A DNA stretch of 64,000 nt, from assembly GCF_028609805.1 (NCBI RefSeq), contig NZ_CP063189.1, positions 1,674,001-1,738,000 on the forward strand, given 5' to 3'. Made by a program: the position numbers and the translations under genes. The DNA comes from Corynebacterium massiliense DSM 45435 (lineage in GTDB: Bacteria; Actinomycetota; Actinomycetes; Mycobacteriales; Mycobacteriaceae). Below are positions 17,301-26,551 of the stretch, in pieces (within the stretch, counting starts at the first letter, position 1; each line of letters opens with the position of its first letter). The notes beneath the pieces were generated by a model. The model did no database searches and was not told the origin of the DNA. It worked only from the letters and a program-made list of their open reading frames with translations.

Positions 17301-18237
17301 AGTCGTCTTCTTCTGCCGCGAGCTCCTCCTCGACCCGCTTTTCAATCTGCGCGATCTCGTTGGCCACGTTATTGCGCACGTGCAAGCGCAGCTTCGTGTC
17401 CTCGGACTCGTCATCCGCGGAATCTGCATTGACGCTGGCGTTCGCGTCTGCGGTCTCCGCCCCGCCCTCGGACAGCTCCGCATCCACCTTCTCGCGGATC
17501 TGCGACAACTCGTTGGCCACGTTCTTGCGCACGCGCGTGCGCAGCTTTTCTTCGGCAATGGCGGCGGTATCGGCGTCCGCGGCGGCATCGTCAGTGGTGC
17601 TACCGCCGGTGGTGGCTGCCTCGTCGTCGGCGGTCGCCTGTTCGGCGTCTGCGGCCTCAACCTTGCGAGCCTGCGCACGCGGTGCAGACTTCTTCGTCGC
17701 CCGGCGCTTGCGGCGGCGCGCCGGCTTTTCGGTCTGCGCCGCCTCTTCCTGCTGCGCGTTCTCGTTAGCGGCTTCCTCGTCCGCCGCGTTCGATTCTTCT
17801 GCCGCCGCGTTCTTTGCTGTGGACTTCTTCGCCGGCTTTTCCGCCTTCTTCGCTGCAGATTTTTTCGCGACCTTCTTCGCGGAGGACTTTTTCTTGGCGT
17901 CCGCCTTCTTGGCCGGCTTGGCTCCGGCATCATCCTGCTGCGCCTGCGCTGCGATGTGGTCGAGCACGTCGCCCACTTGGTCTGGCGTCAGCGTGGACTG
18001 CGCCATCTTCTTCACACCCTGGTCGGCCAGGATGCTCACCAGCTGCTTGGACGCGATGCCCAATTGCTTGGCTAGGGCGTGCACGCGCGTCTTAGCCGGC
18101 AGCTCATCACGATTGATCTTCGCAGCAAAAGACGCGGCGGACTCCCACGCCTTAGCCCCCATCGCCTGCGACGCCGAGGCCTTCTTTGCCCCCGACTTCC
18201 GTGCCGCTTTCTTAGTTTCTGTCTTCTTAGCAGCCAT
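14371..18237 (-). CDS. rne: ribonuclease E/G with long disordered extensions
   Basis: 1288 aa endoribonuclease for rRNA processing and mRNA decay. The N-terminus holds an IF2_N-like domain (about residues 50-90, KQLGIASKQLVSILADQG). A Lys/Ala-rich and then very acidic low-complexity region runs to about 480. The catalytic core spans about 490-930: an S1-like segment (GNIYLGRVQNVLPSMEAAFVDIG), metal-binding Asp regions DVNTGKF and VVDFIDM, and the zinc-link CEHCHGRG near 915. About 350 Arg/Asp/Ser-rich residues follow, likely a degradosome and RNA-binding scaffold. RBS TAAGGAG sits before the ATG. Core identity is certain; the flanks are too biased to interpret further. Confidence 0.95.
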   Translation of the reverse strand: MAAKKTETKKAARKSGAKKASASQAMGAKAWESAASFAAKINRDELPAKTRVHALAKQLGIASKQLVSILADQGVKKMAQSTLTPDQVGDVLDHIAAQAQQDDAGAKPAKKADAKKKSSAKKVAKKSAAKKAEKPAKKSTAKNAAAEESNAADEEAANENAQQEEAAQTEKPARRRKRRATKKSAPRAQARKVEAADAEQATADDEAATTGGSTTDDAAADADTAAIAEEKLRTRVRKNVANELSQIREKVDAELSEGGAETADANASVNADSADDESEDTKLRLHVRNNVANEIAQIEKRVEEELAAEEDDSFNDESYPVILPGAPGSDEGEDAGSGDANADADADADWDAADSDSDSEREDTDGYDYAPIFLAPTVDDGPTGEGDADEDYDDEVDEALDAVVAAAENSDNQGGRRRRGRRGTSRGRGAAKGSAKGAFQSTGKDEPARDDNGVEIIDEPKAIRGSTRIEARRRRRAEMRDRGRERTHIVSQAEFLARRESVERLMVVRDRKRDDGPGLITQVGVLEDGLLVEHFVTSEAQASIIGNIYLGRVQNVLPSMEAAFVDIGTGRNGVLYAGDFDWRGTGLGGRARKIENALKSGDQVLVQVSKDPLGHKGARLTTQISLAGRFLVYVPKGKNAGISRKLPAPERKRLKDILGRVVPDDGGAIIRTAAENVSEEAIATDVRRLHDRWEDIRATAKKEKESKGAKPVALYEEPDMLIKVVRDLFNEDFNKLIVDGKRAYNTVDAYVNSMAPDLSDRVVRFDRRAHDGDDAFAAYRVEEQLHKALSRKVWLPSGGTLVIDRTEAMTVIDVNTGKFTGSGGNLEETVTKNNLEAAEEIVRQMRLRDLGGMIVVDFIDMVLPENQELVLRRLKEAWGRDRTRHQVSEVTSLGLVQMTRKRLGTGLLETFSTECEHCHGRGIIVHDDPVDEAEDSGLGAGAQHGASRDDDSRNRRGSRSDRNDRGDRNGRKDRKERRDQRDHRDHRDRRDKDQKKGRKHAPHGLDDTHESAPSGANTSGADTSIEDLADSVIGKRGDDTQKCKRRGKKGSRNADAVSEIESIAHAAVETAMDAEKAEGGDDAARAEDAGNAQTYEEAVAEFERSPRRKRRTRGNSRSDRRPRPEDFEHADGSAADEADSRGDDEPAAESSRREDRPAGARRRRRRAVRQAARRARRGSQQDAADWDETGQEGAGDGALRGQRGGEDKDRDANDGKDASSRRRRGRRRATRSSRKGSGEQPASQDRQGQRSAAGSRGRNGSGKKADRDAANDSRRPKRRGRRRATRRD

Positions 18238-18431
18238 GGGCCACTCCTTAAAGTTCTATCTTCTTTTCACCCCGGGCGCTGACAGGCAGTTCGTTTGTGT
18301 CTCTGCCGTATCGCCGCCGCACAGGGCCGTAGCGTGTAAAAATCTCGGTACTGCGTGTATGAAGTTGTCGCCCACCATTTCCCGGGGTGGACCTGCCCCA
18401 TTTTGACATATCTCCGCCCTGCGGCAGGTGT

Positions 18432-18448
18432 TAGAGTCCCCACTGATG
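18432..18448 (+). promoter_or_regulatory. putative leaderless promoter for the membrane protein gene
   Basis: TAGAGT (18432-18437) fits the TANNNT -10 and ends 8 bases before the ATG at 18446, with no ribosome site between. An upstream TTGACA (18403-18408) is too far (23 bp) to be the ideal -35 for this -10. Tentative. Confidence 0.3.
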
Positions 18449-19267
18449 GAAAAGCCCGAGCCCCAGCACGAGACGCGACCTGACGTACGTTCGGACAAAC
18501 ACGGCGGGGTGTCGGCCCGCGCTGCGTACTCAGTCAGCGACTGGCGCCAACGGAACCAGCTGAGCTGGCAAGAATTTCTGTGGTTTACGGTACCGGCGGG
18601 ATTTGCGTTTCCGGCTCTTTTTAGCGGTGCGTGGGTGCTGGCAGGAATATGCACGGTACTCACAGTGCTGGGTTTCACGGTGTACCACCGGAAGACTGCT
18701 CATAAAGGCCACGTCGCTAGTGCGACGGATATGCGCAAGGGCGATTACCCCAACGTCGCGTACGCAGCGGTATTTGCCCCGCTCATCATCAGCCCGCTAT
18801 CCAACTTTCTCGATCACGCAACGGCTCACCTCACTGACAGCATGACGCTCCCCGCCGCGGCTGGCCCCGTTGTAGGAGGCGTCACCAACGCCGCCGCCTT
18901 CACGTTCGCGGCGTGGGTGACCTACCGCAAGGCCTACACAATCCCGCGCCGGCGCGTAGCGCGCGTCCTGGCTGCCGGTTCTTTGGAAGGCGTCACCACC
19001 GAGCGTATCGAGGCCGTAGAACAGCACCAGCGGCTTATTAATGCCCTCGTAGCCACCGGCTGCGGACCCGGGGTGGAACTCAATCCAAAACAGCTTGCGC
19101 GCTTAATGGAGCTCGACGTCAAAGACCTCAAAGAGCCGCTGCTTTCGTTGCGGAAGGAGGGCATCGTCACGCTGCAGGGCGCAGGGCTTTTCGATGACCC
19201 CACCAAGTGGCAGGTCGCCATCACCGAAGACGGTATCCGCTGTATCGACACCGCACGCAGGCGGTAA
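18446..19267 (+). CDS. conserved hypothetical membrane protein with winged-helix-like C-terminus
   Basis: 273 aa from the ATG at 18446; a GTG at 18428 would add six residues. About 45 polar residues precede a pair of membrane segments (about 50-85), and two further hydrophobic stretches lie at about 115-130 and 145-165. The C-terminal third (about 185-273) looks like a helix-turn-helix or winged-helix fold: VELNPKQLARLMELDVKDLKEPLLSLRKEGIV followed by a short wing. This would give a membrane-bound regulator or sensor, but I do not recognise the family. It is transcribed divergently from rne and convergently with ndk, with a shared terminator. Confidence 0.7.
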   Translation: MEKPEPQHETRPDVRSDKHGGVSARAAYSVSDWRQRNQLSWQEFLWFTVPAGFAFPALFSGAWVLAGICTVLTVLGFTVYHRKTAHKGHVASATDMRKGDYPNVAYAAVFAPLIISPLSNFLDHATAHLTDSMTLPAAAGPVVGGVTNAAAFTFAAWVTYRKAYTIPRRRVARVLAAGSLEGVTTERIEAVEQHQRLINALVATGCGPGVELNPKQLARLMELDVKDLKEPLLSLRKEGIVTLQGAGLFDDPTKWQVAITEDGIRCIDTARRR

Positions 19268-19286
19268 AACTCCGCAAAACGACAAA

Positions 19287-19310
19287 GCCCCGGGTAGATA
19301 AACCCGGGGC
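19287..19310. terminator. bidirectional terminator between the membrane protein and ndk
   Basis: Nine-base perfect stem GCCCCGGGT (19287-19295) and ACCCGGGGC (19302-19310) with a six-base loop, between convergent genes. A second small hairpin GACGC-TTAC-GCGTC lies next to the ndk stop. Confidence 0.7.
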
Positions 19311-19335
19311 GAAGGTGCGGACGCTTACGCGTCTT

Positions 19336-19746
19336 TTACAGGTTCGGGAACCAGATGCCGATCTCGCGCTCAGCGGACTCCGGCGAGTCGGAGCCGTGCA
19401 CGATGTTCTCCGCCACGGAAAGGGCGAAGTCGCCGCGGATGGTGCCCGGGGTGGCCTTGGAGACCGGGTCGGTGCCGCCGGCCAGCTGACGCCACGCGTC
19501 GATGGCACGCTCGCCCTCGACGATGCCAGCGATAAGCGGCGCGGAAGTGATGAAGTCGACCAGCTCGCCGTAGAACGGCTTGTCCGCGTGCTCGGCGTAG
19601 TGCTTCTCGGCGGTCTCGCGGTCTGCGGTGCGCAGATCCAGAGCCGCAAGCTTCAGGCCCTTGCGCTCGATGCGGGAGATGATTTCACCGACGTGGCCGT
19701 TCTGCACGCCGTCCGGCTTGATGAGGATGAGAGTACGTTCAGTCAT
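19336..19746 (-). CDS. ndk: nucleoside diphosphate kinase
   Basis: 136 aa; exchanges the terminal phosphate between nucleoside triphosphates and diphosphates. The N-terminal [13 protein letters not shown] and the active-site NIVHGSDS with His117 are invariant. The length is standard. The start MTERTL at 19744-19746 is preferred over an upstream Met that adds three residues. In other corynebacteria ndk lies directly next to folC and a DUF4233 gene; here a metallophosphoesterase gene lies between. Confidence 0.97.
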   Translation of the reverse strand: MTERTLILIKPDGVQNGHVGEIISRIERKGLKLAALDLRTADRETAEKHYAEHADKPFYGELVDFITSAPLIAGIVEGERAIDAWRQLAGGTDPVSKATPGTIRGDFALSVAENIVHGSDSPESAEREIGIWFPNL

Positions 19747-19796
19747 GGTTGGCATGCTACCGAACGCGCGGCGTGCTCACGTGGTGAGGGCGCCAC

Positions 19797-19976
19797 TCAA
19801 TTCGGCCGGCGGGTCTCAATCTTCCCGCTGCGCACATCGCGCGCAATCCCCCACGCCAGAAACACGCCCGCACCTACCACACAGACGACGGCCATCCACG
19901 CCGGTTGGCCGGTCATTCGCAGCACGAGCGTGGCGATGCACAAAAGGGCCGACAGGCCGTACAAAACAAAGCGCAT
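19797..19976 (-). CDS. small two-helix membrane protein, unknown function
   Basis: 59 aa (MRFVLYGLSALL start, ATG at 19974-19976). Two hydrophobic stretches (about residues 2-20 and 27-44) are separated by a short polar turn and followed by a charged tail DVRSGKIETRRPN. I recognise no family. It lies upstream of ndk on the same strand with a 50-base gap, so it may be co-transcribed. A longer in-frame reading to 20513 runs through the promoter and start of the divergent phosphatase gene and is not accepted. Confidence 0.6.
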   Translation of the reverse strand: MRFVLYGLSALLCIATLVLRMTGQPAWMAVVCVVGAGVFLAWGIARDVRSGKIETRRPN

Positions 19977-20102
19977 GGTGGCCCATCCTATCGGTAAGCG
20001 GTAGCCTCTTTTCGCCCTGCGGGCCGGGCCCGGGTGGGCTAGGTTGAAGGGGGCGTTTTCCCGCCTGTGCACCTTTGCCCCGGAAAGATGGTTCCTATTC
20101 CC

Positions 20103-21635
20103 ATGCGACTTCACCGCCTCATCCGTGCCCGCATCCTGGCGGGCACTGCCGCTACCGCACTGAGCATCTCTGCCGCTGCCGTCACCGCCTCCGCGCCGGC
20201 GCTTGCCGATGACACCGCAGACACCCCTGCGGTCAACTCTGCCGTCAACTCTGCCGTCAAGAACGTTGTGCTGGAGGTCGGCGCCACTGACTCTGAGGTT
20301 CACCTGACGTGGATGTCGGATCTGGGCCACCAGTACGAGCAGGCGATCATCGCCAAGGCCAGCGATGTTCAAGGCAAGCAGTTCCCCGACAACGCACAGC
20401 GTGTCGATGCCGCCGGTGAGCTGACCGGCAGCGCTTCCCGCGTCTACGACGCCACCGTCACCGGGCTGGAGCCGGGCACCGAGTACACCTACGCGGTCGG
20501 CTCCGACGCGCATGGCTGGTCAGCCCCGGAGACCTTCACCACCAACGAGTCCAGCGGCGACTGGAATTTTCTCTTCTTCGGCGATCCGCAGGTCGGCGCG
20601 AGCCACGACCTGGACGCCGACACCAAGGGCTGGAAGAAGGCGCTAGAGACAGCCACTGCCGCGCACCCGGACACCGACTTCCTCCTGTCCGCCGGCGACC
20701 AGGTCAACGACGTGAGCCAGGCGCAGCACGATGCGTTCAAGTCGCCGGCGCAGCTGCGCCAGTTCCCGCTCGCGGTCAACGACGGTAACCACGACAACCG
20801 TGACTTCCACATGTACCGCCAGAACTACTCGTGGCCGAACGTCTCCGACGAGGTCAAGGAGCGCGACTACTTCTTCGAGCGTGGCAACGCGCTTATCGTC
20901 TCGCTGGATTCGAACCTGTCCAGCAGCGCGGACATCGACTCGCACGCGGAATACCTGCGCCAGGTCATCGGCTCCAAGGGCGCGGACAAGGACTGGGTCG
21001 TGGTGACCTACCACCACTCGCCGTTCTCGCAGGCCTACCATCAAAACGATGGTGATGTGAAGCGACTGCGCGAGGGCCTCACCCCGGTGATGTCGGAGCT
21101 GGGCGTGGATGCAGTGCTCGGCGGCCACGATCACATCTACACCCGTAGCTACCTCATGGAAGGCACTAAGCCGGTCGTCCCGGAGGAAAAGCCGGCGGCC
21201 GGCGACGTACTGCACCCGCAGGACGGCCAGGTGCTGTACATGATCGCCAGCTCCGCATCTGGGTCTAAGTTCTACGACTTCTGGGCCGCTGGGAAGACCT
21301 ACAAGGATCTGTCTGAGGAAGAGGCCGCCGAAAAGGGATTGACCGCTCCGTTTACCGCGCGCTGGAACCAGGACCGCACGCCCGACTACACCAACGTTGA
21401 GGTCACCGCGAACACTCTGACGCTGACCACCTACAACGTGGACGACGGCTCCATCGTGGACAAGGTCACCCTGGCCAAGGAGGGCACGGACGCGGGCAAC
21501 TCCGGCGCCAACAACGGGGATGGCGACGGCGGCGATCAGCCTGGTGGCAACCAGCCTGGTGGCAGCCTGTCCGGCGGGCTTTCCTCCACCAGTTCCTCGC
21601 TGAGCAGCAACCTGTTGTCCGGCAGCTCCCGCTAA
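20103..21635 (+). CDS. secreted purple-acid-phosphatase-like metallophosphoesterase
   Basis: 510 aa exported hydrolase. The signal peptide ends near residue 35 (SAPALA). A fibronectin-III-like purple acid phosphatase N-domain spans about 50-150, followed by a calcineurin-type metallophosphoesterase domain. All metal-ligand motifs are present: GDPQVG, SAGDQVND, NDGNHDNRD, TYHHSP and GGHDHIYTR. The C-terminal 40 residues are Gly/Asp/Ser-rich with GGDQPGGNQPGG repeats and no LPXTG, so the protein is probably released or loosely held. ATG 20103 is used; ATG 20088 is an alternative. It is oriented opposite to its neighbours and interrupts the ndk-folC neighbourhood, suggesting later insertion. Substrate unknown. 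Confidence 0.88.
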   Translation: MRLHRLIRARILAGTAATALSISAAAVTASAPALADDTADTPAVNSAVNSAVKNVVLEVGATDSEVHLTWMSDLGHQYEQAIIAKASDVQGKQFPDNAQRVDAAGELTGSASRVYDATVTGLEPGTEYTYAVGSDAHGWSAPETFTTNESSGDWNFLFFGDPQVGASHDLDADTKGWKKALETATAAHPDTDFLLSAGDQVNDVSQAQHDAFKSPAQLRQFPLAVNDGNHDNRDFHMYRQNYSWPNVSDEVKERDYFFERGNALIVSLDSNLSSSADIDSHAEYLRQVIGSKGADKDWVVVTYHHSPFSQAYHQNDGDVKRLREGLTPVMSELGVDAVLGGHDHIYTRSYLMEGTKPVVPEEKPAAGDVLHPQDGQVLYMIASSASGSKFYDFWAAGKTYKDLSEEEAAEKGLTAPFTARWNQDRTPDYTNVEVTANTLTLTTYNVDDGSIVDKVTLAKEGTDAGNSGANNGDGDGGDQPGGNQPGGSLSGGLSSTSSSLSSNLLSGSSR

Positions 21636-21643
21636 AAGAAACC

Positions 21644-21682
21644 GCGGGCCGCCGCGCCTTCAGAGTGGCAACGGCGGCCCGC
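21644..21682 (+). terminator. terminator after the metallophosphoesterase
   Basis: Eleven-base perfect arms GCGGGCCGCCG (21644-21654) and CGGCGGCCCGC (21672-21682), loop of 17 bases, followed by ACACGTTTT. It starts 9 bases after the stop codon. Confidence 0.7.
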
Positions 21683-21691
21683 ACACGTTTT

Positions 21692-21739
21692 GAGATCCTA
21701 AGGGCTCAAAACGCGCGCGTTTTGAGCCCTTAGGATCTC
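21692..21739. repeat. perfect 48-bp palindrome between convergent genes
   Basis: The two 24-base halves (21692-21715 and 21716-21739) are exact reverse complements with no spacer, centred on CGCG|CGCG. A nested inverted repeat GTTTTGAG (21687-21694) / CTCAAAAC (21705-21712) offers an alternative fold. It lies between the phosphatase terminator and the DUF4233 stop, so it could act as a bidirectional terminator, a cruciform or a protein-binding site. Confidence 0.85.
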
Positions 21740-21779
21740 GTTTCCTGCAGTGAACCCCAGTAATCGGTCGGCGGGGTGG

Positions 21780-22268
21780 TTACTTCTGGTTGAGGTGCTG
21801 GGTGGTCAGAAGGCCGCGCTCCATGCGGGCGACCAGCGAGGAGCGCAGGTGCAGCATCAGTCCCCAAACCAGGGCGAAGATGAGCACCACCCCGCCGACG
21901 GACCAGTGGATGAAAAAGCCGAAGAGCCCGATGACCTGCACCGCCAGAATGACCGGCACGGCCCAACTCTTTTTTACGAACGCCGGCAGGACGAAGTGCA
22001 CGAGGCTAAGCAGCGCGATGAACATCCAGTTGAACGTGGTCCACAACGCGCCATTATCCACCTTGAGCACGACCAACAGCGCGAGCAGGATGGAGATTCC
22101 CTCCATCACTAGCGAGCCGGAAATCATCCCGTTGAGGCCCTTCATCGGGTCTTTGACGGGAGCCTCACCGGGGCCAAGCGGGCCCATCTCCTCTGGGGAA
22201 ACGCGGCGACTTGCCGGGCGGCGACTTGCCGGGCGACGGGTGGAACGGGGCTGTTTCTTGACCATCAC
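21780..22268 (-). CDS. DUF4233 membrane protein
   Basis: 162 aa. About 45 basic and polar residues are followed by four hydrophobic helices (about 52-140). The start GTG overlaps the folC stop by 4 bases (22265-22268), and the combination folC-DUF4233-ndk is a conserved actinobacterial block. The N-terminal region contains a short duplication, two tandem 15-base copies giving RRPAS twice. Function unknown; coupling with folC suggests co-expression only. Confidence 0.8.
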   Translation of the reverse strand: MMVKKQPRSTRRPASRRPASRRVSPEEMGPLGPGEAPVKDPMKGLNGMISGSLVMEGISILLALLVVLKVDNGALWTTFNWMFIALLSLVHFVLPAFVKKSWAVPVILAVQVIGLFGFFIHWSVGGVVLIFALVWGLMLHLRSSLVARMERGLLTTQHLNQK

Positions 22269-23815
22269 GCGGGTTCCTTTCCAAACATGGTCCGGGCTTC
22301 GCCGGCCGTGACCACTGAGCCGGTAATCACGATGCCCGACCCCGACTGGATCTCCGAATCCTCCGCCAGCTCGACCGCCTGGGCGTACGCCGACGGCAAG
22401 TCATCCGCCACGACGACGCGTTCGTCGCCGAAGATGTCGCGGGCGGCATCGGCAAGCTCGTACGCGTCGAGTGCGCGCGGCGAGGAATTCTGGGTAATGA
22501 CCACCTCGTCGAGGTAAGGCTCCAAAGCGGTGAGGATGCCCGCCGCGTCCTTGTCCCCCAACACGGCGACAACGCCGATGAGCCGGGCAAAGTCGAAATC
22601 GCGGTCCAGCGCCGCCCCGAGGGCGCGGGCGCCGTGCGGGTTGTGCGCGGCATCAATGAACGTCGTCGGCGAGGTACGCACGCGCTCCAAGCGGCCGGGC
22701 GAAATCGCCTGCCGGAAGCCGTGGCGCACGCTGGCCACGTCGAGCGGGTGACCCGCCGAGGCGCCGAAGAACGCCTCCACCGCCGCGAGCGCCACCGCCG
22801 CGTTGCGCGCCTGGTGCTCGCCGGCCAGCGGGATGAACACGTCCTCGTAGCGCCCGCCCAGGCCCTGGATGTTGACCTCCTGGCCGCCGACCGCGATGCG
22901 CGATTCCACCGCGGCGAACTCACTGCCGGCGCGGGCCACGCCCGCATCGACCTCCACCGCCCGGCGCAGGATGACCTCCATGGCCTCCGGATCCTGCTCG
23001 GCGATGACCGCGATGTTCTCCTCGGGGGTAATGGGATCGTCGACATCCTGCGGCTTTTTGATAATCCCGGCCTTTTCGCTCGCGATCTCCGCGAGCGTCT
23101 CGCCCAGGTAATCGGTGTGGTCCAGGCCCACCGGGGTGATGACGGAGACATCCGCGTTCACCACGTTGGTGGCGTCCCACCCGCCGCCGAGGCCGACTTC
23201 GATGACGGCGACGTCCACCGGGGCATCGGCAAACGCGGCGCACGCCATGGCCACGAGCACCTCGAACATGGACATCGCGGGGCCGCCGTCGGCCTGGGAG
23301 CGCTCGTCCACCATCTCCACGAACGGCTTGATCTCACCCCAGATGCGCACGAAGTCGCGCGGGTGTATGGGCACGCCGTCGATGCCGATGCGCTCGGTCA
23401 CCCGCTGCAGATGCGGGCTGGTAAACAGCCCGGTGCGGCGGTGGAAAGCGCGCAGGAGCGACTCCGCCATTCGGGCGGTCGAGGACTTGCCGTTGGTGCC
23501 GGCGATGTGGATGACCTTGAAGGATTGCTCCGGGTTGCCCAGCAAATCCAGAAGCAACCGGATGCGATCGAGCGACGGCTCGATCTTGGTCTCCGGCCAG
23601 CGGGAGTTGAGCTCCGCCTCGACCTGCGCGAGGGCCTGCAGCTCCTCCGGGGAGGCCTCCTCCGGCGCGGGCGCGGAGTACTCGTCGTCCCCTCCACCGA
23701 TGTTGAGGGTCAGCCCCGACTCGGTGATCTCCACGGGGCCGCCGGCGGTCCCCTCCTTCAGGGCGTCGACGATCTCGATGTCGTCGTCCGCGTCGCGGTT
23801 CGGCGTATCTGTCAC
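22265..23815 (-). CDS. folC: bifunctional folylpolyglutamate/dihydrofolate synthase
   Basis: 516 aa Mur-ligase-fold enzyme that adds glutamate to folates. The P-loop is [11 protein letters not shown] near residue 110, followed by [25 protein letters not shown] and the D-H-T-D-Y-L segment (GLDHTDYLG) are conserved. About 70 acidic N-terminal residues are an extension beyond the usual start. The GTG start overlaps the valS stop (GTGA at 23812-23815), giving a coupled valS-folC-DUF4233 operon. Confidence 0.94.
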   Translation of the reverse strand: MTDTPNRDADDDIEIVDALKEGTAGGPVEITESGLTLNIGGGDDEYSAPAPEEASPEELQALAQVEAELNSRWPETKIEPSLDRIRLLLDLLGNPEQSFKVIHIAGTNGKSSTARMAESLLRAFHRRTGLFTSPHLQRVTERIGIDGVPIHPRDFVRIWGEIKPFVEMVDERSQADGGPAMSMFEVLVAMACAAFADAPVDVAVIEVGLGGGWDATNVVNADVSVITPVGLDHTDYLGETLAEIASEKAGIIKKPQDVDDPITPEENIAVIAEQDPEAMEVILRRAVEVDAGVARAGSEFAAVESRIAVGGQEVNIQGLGGRYEDVFIPLAGEHQARNAAVALAAVEAFFGASAGHPLDVASVRHGFRQAISPGRLERVRTSPTTFIDAAHNPHGARALGAALDRDFDFARLIGVVAVLGDKDAAGILTALEPYLDEVVITQNSSPRALDAYELADAARDIFGDERVVVADDLPSAYAQAVELAEDSEIQSGSGIVITGSVVTAGEARTMFGKEPA

Positions 23816-26544
23816 TTGCGCAGTCCCTCCAGTCGTCCGGTAATGCGCTCGACTTCTTCCTGGGCCACCTTCTGGCGGTCGCGGATCTTCTCTACGACCT
23901 CGGCCGGCGCCTTGTTCAAGAAGTTGTCGTTCGCGAGCTTCTTGCCGGTCTGCTCCAGCTCCTTATTCGCCTTGGCCAGGTCCTTTTCCAGGCGCTTGCG
24001 TTCGGCCTCCACGTCGACGGCCCCGGAGGTATCCACGGCGACCTCGATGGTGGCCTGGGACAGGCGCACCTCGATGGTGGCGGACTCGGTGAAGTCATCC
24101 GTCGGCGGCTCGATGTTGGCCAGGTTGCGGATCAGGTTCTCCTGGTTATCCAAGTCCGCGGCGGCGAAGTCGAGGCGCCCCGGCACCTTCTGCGAAGGCT
24201 TCACGCCCTGATCCGCGCGGAAGCGGCGCAGCTCCGTAATGAGCTTGTCCGCATCCTGGATGCGGCGGGCGGCGACCTCATCCGGCGTGGCGCCGCCGTT
24301 GGTGTCCGCGGAAGTGGGCCAGTTGGCGATGACCAACGACTCGCCACCGGTCAGCGCCTTCCACAGGACCTCGGTGACAAACGGCATGGTCGGGTGCAGC
24401 AGGCGCAACACGACGTCGAGAACGCGGCCCAAAACGATCTGGGTGTTGCGGCCCTCGGCGGAAACACCGTCGCGCGGAATCTGCGCCTTCGCAATCTCGA
24501 CGTACCAGTCACACAGCTCGTCCCACGCGAAGTGGTACAGCAGCTCGTTGGCCTTGGCGAACTGGAAGTCATCCAGGTAGGCGTCGACTTTCTGGCGCAC
24601 CTCTTCCACGCGGTCGAGGATCCAGCGGTCCGCGTCGGTCAGCTCATCGCGGTTGGGCAGCGGCGCGACACCGGCGCCATTCATCAGCGCGAACTTGGTG
24701 GCGTTGTAGATCTTGGTGGCGAAGTTGCGCGACGCGGCCGCCGCGTCGTCGCCCACCGGCAGATCCACACCCGGGTTGGCACCGCGTGCGAGCGTAAAGC
24801 GCAGGGCGTCCGCGCCGTAGTCACGGACCCAGTCCATCGGATCGATGCCGTTGCCCAGCGACTTGGACATCTTGCGCCCCTGCTCGTCGCGCACGAGGCC
24901 GTGGAGGTAGAGATCCGTGAACGGTACCTGCGGCCTATCGCCGTCGGCCTTGCCCAAAAGCTCCGGAGTCTGGGTGCTGGCGAAGGTGCCAAACATCATC
25001 ATGCGCGCAACCCAGAAGAACAGGATGTCGTAGGCGGTGACCAGGACGTTCGTCGGGTAGAACGCGCGGAGATCCGGGGTGTCCTCCGGCCAGCCGAGCG
25101 TGGAAAACGGCCACAGCGCCGAGGAGAACCAGGTGTCCAGAACGTCCGGGTCCTGCTCGTAGCCTTCCGGAGCCTTTTCATCCGGGCCCACGCACACGAT
25201 GTCGCGCTCGCCGGTCTTCGGGTCCTCCGGGCCGTACCAGATCGGGATGCGGTGGCCCCACCACAGCTGGCGCGAGATGCACCAATCGTGCATGTCGTCG
25301 CCCCAGTCGAAGTAGCGCGGCTCCAGCGACTCCGGGTGGATGGTGGTATCGCCTTCGCGGACGGCATCGCCAGACATGCGGGCGAGCTCTTCGACCTTGA
25401 CAAACCACTGCTTGGACAGGCGCGGCTCGATGGCCTCGCCGGAGCGCTCCGAGTGGCCCACGGAGTGGACGTAGGGGCGGATTTCTTTGACCACGCGGCC
25501 CTGCGCGGCGAGCGCCTCGCGGATAGCCACGCGGGCCTCCTCGCGGGTCATGCCGTCGAATTCGGTGTCGGTGTAGGCGATGTGCCCGGTCGTGTCCATG
25601 ACGGTGGGCATGTCTAGGTCGTGGCGCTGGCCCATCGCGTAGTCGTTCGGGTCGTGCGCCGGGGTGATCTTCACCGCGCCGGTGCCGAACTCGGGGTCGA
25701 CGTAGTCGTCCGCGACCACCTTCAGGGTGTGGCCGGGGCGCAGCGGGTGCTCGAATTCTTTGCCCACCAGGTCCGCGTAGCGCTCGTCGTCCGGGTGCAC
25801 GGCGATGGCCACGTCACCGAGGATCGTCTCCACACGGGTGGTGGCGACGACGAGGTGCGGCTCGTCATCGTCAAGCGAGCCGTAGCGAATGGACACCAGC
25901 TCGCCCTCGACGTCCTTGTAGACGACCTCGATGTCGGAGACCGCCGTCTCCAGCACCGGCGACCAGTTGACCAGCCGGTTCGCGCGGTAGATAAGGCCGG
26001 CATCGTACAGCTGCTTGAAGATGGTCTGGACGGCGCGCGAGAGGCCATCGTCAAGCGTGAAGCGTTCGCGCGACCAATCAACTGAATCACCGATGGCCCG
26101 CATCTGCGACTGAATGGTGCCGCCGTACTTTTCCTTCCACTCCCAGACCTTGGAAATGAAATCGTCGCGGTCGTAGTCCCACCGAGTCTTGCCCTCGGTG
26201 TCCTTCAGGTGGGCTTCCACCTTCGTTTGCGTGGCGATGCCCGCGTGATCCGCCCCCGGCAGCCAGAGAGTGTTATAGCCCTGCATGCGCTTGCGGCGAA
26301 TGATCGAATCAATGAGCGTGTGGTCCAAGGCGTGCCCCATGTGGAGCTGTCCCGTCACGTTCGGCGGCGGCAAAACAATGGAGTACGGCGGCTTGTCCGA
26401 CTCCGCCTTCGGGGTGAAGTAGCCCTTGTCCACCCACTGCGCGTAGAGGTCTGCCTCTACCGCCTGCGGCTCCCAGCTTTTTGGCAGCGCGTCCGCGCGG
26501 TTGGTTCCTACCATGTCCTCGTTTAGCCCATTGTGCTCAGTCAC
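23812..26544 (-). CDS. valS: valyl-tRNA synthetase
   Basis: 910 aa class I synthetase that charges tRNA-Val. The HIGH motif appears as [17 protein letters not shown] and KMSKS as [10 protein letters not shown]. The editing domain lies between them, and a C-terminal coiled-coil arm ([20 protein letters not shown]) closes the protein. GTG at 26542-26544 is chosen because a TAAGAT -10 lies exactly 7 bases upstream, which would make the transcript begin at this codon. A GTG 21 bases further upstream lies within that promoter. It is the first gene of valS-folC-DUF4233. Confidence 0.94.
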   Translation of the reverse strand: MTEHNGLNEDMVGTNRADALPKSWEPQAVEADLYAQWVDKGYFTPKAESDKPPYSIVLPPPNVTGQLHMGHALDHTLIDSIIRRKRMQGYNTLWLPGADHAGIATQTKVEAHLKDTEGKTRWDYDRDDFISKVWEWKEKYGGTIQSQMRAIGDSVDWSRERFTLDDGLSRAVQTIFKQLYDAGLIYRANRLVNWSPVLETAVSDIEVVYKDVEGELVSIRYGSLDDDEPHLVVATTRVETILGDVAIAVHPDDERYADLVGKEFEHPLRPGHTLKVVADDYVDPEFGTGAVKITPAHDPNDYAMGQRHDLDMPTVMDTTGHIAYTDTEFDGMTREEARVAIREALAAQGRVVKEIRPYVHSVGHSERSGEAIEPRLSKQWFVKVEELARMSGDAVREGDTTIHPESLEPRYFDWGDDMHDWCISRQLWWGHRIPIWYGPEDPKTGERDIVCVGPDEKAPEGYEQDPDVLDTWFSSALWPFSTLGWPEDTPDLRAFYPTNVLVTAYDILFFWVARMMMFGTFASTQTPELLGKADGDRPQVPFTDLYLHGLVRDEQGRKMSKSLGNGIDPMDWVRDYGADALRFTLARGANPGVDLPVGDDAAAASRNFATKIYNATKFALMNGAGVAPLPNRDELTDADRWILDRVEEVRQKVDAYLDDFQFAKANELLYHFAWDELCDWYVEIAKAQIPRDGVSAEGRNTQIVLGRVLDVVLRLLHPTMPFVTEVLWKALTGGESLVIANWPTSADTNGGATPDEVAARRIQDADKLITELRRFRADQGVKPSQKVPGRLDFAAADLDNQENLIRNLANIEPPTDDFTESATIEVRLSQATIEVAVDTSGAVDVEAERKRLEKDLAKANKELEQTGKKLANDNFLNKAPAEVVEKIRDRQKVAQEEVERITGRLEGLRK

Positions 26545-26551
26545 GCCGACT

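Noticed and set aside
15580..18075. Long open frame (831 codons) antisense to the RNase E/G gene
   Set aside because: It is a by-product of GC-rich codon use in rne; no ribosome site, no recognisable domain, and the opposite strand has clear catalytic motifs.
19977..20513. N-terminal extension of the 59-residue membrane protein
   Set aside because: It would cover the promoter and coding start of the divergent phosphatase on the other strand and shows no similarity.
22201..22240. Tandem 15-base duplication in the DUF4233 gene as a phase-variable repeat
   Set aside because: Only two copies, in frame, in a disordered N-terminus; change in number would not switch expression.
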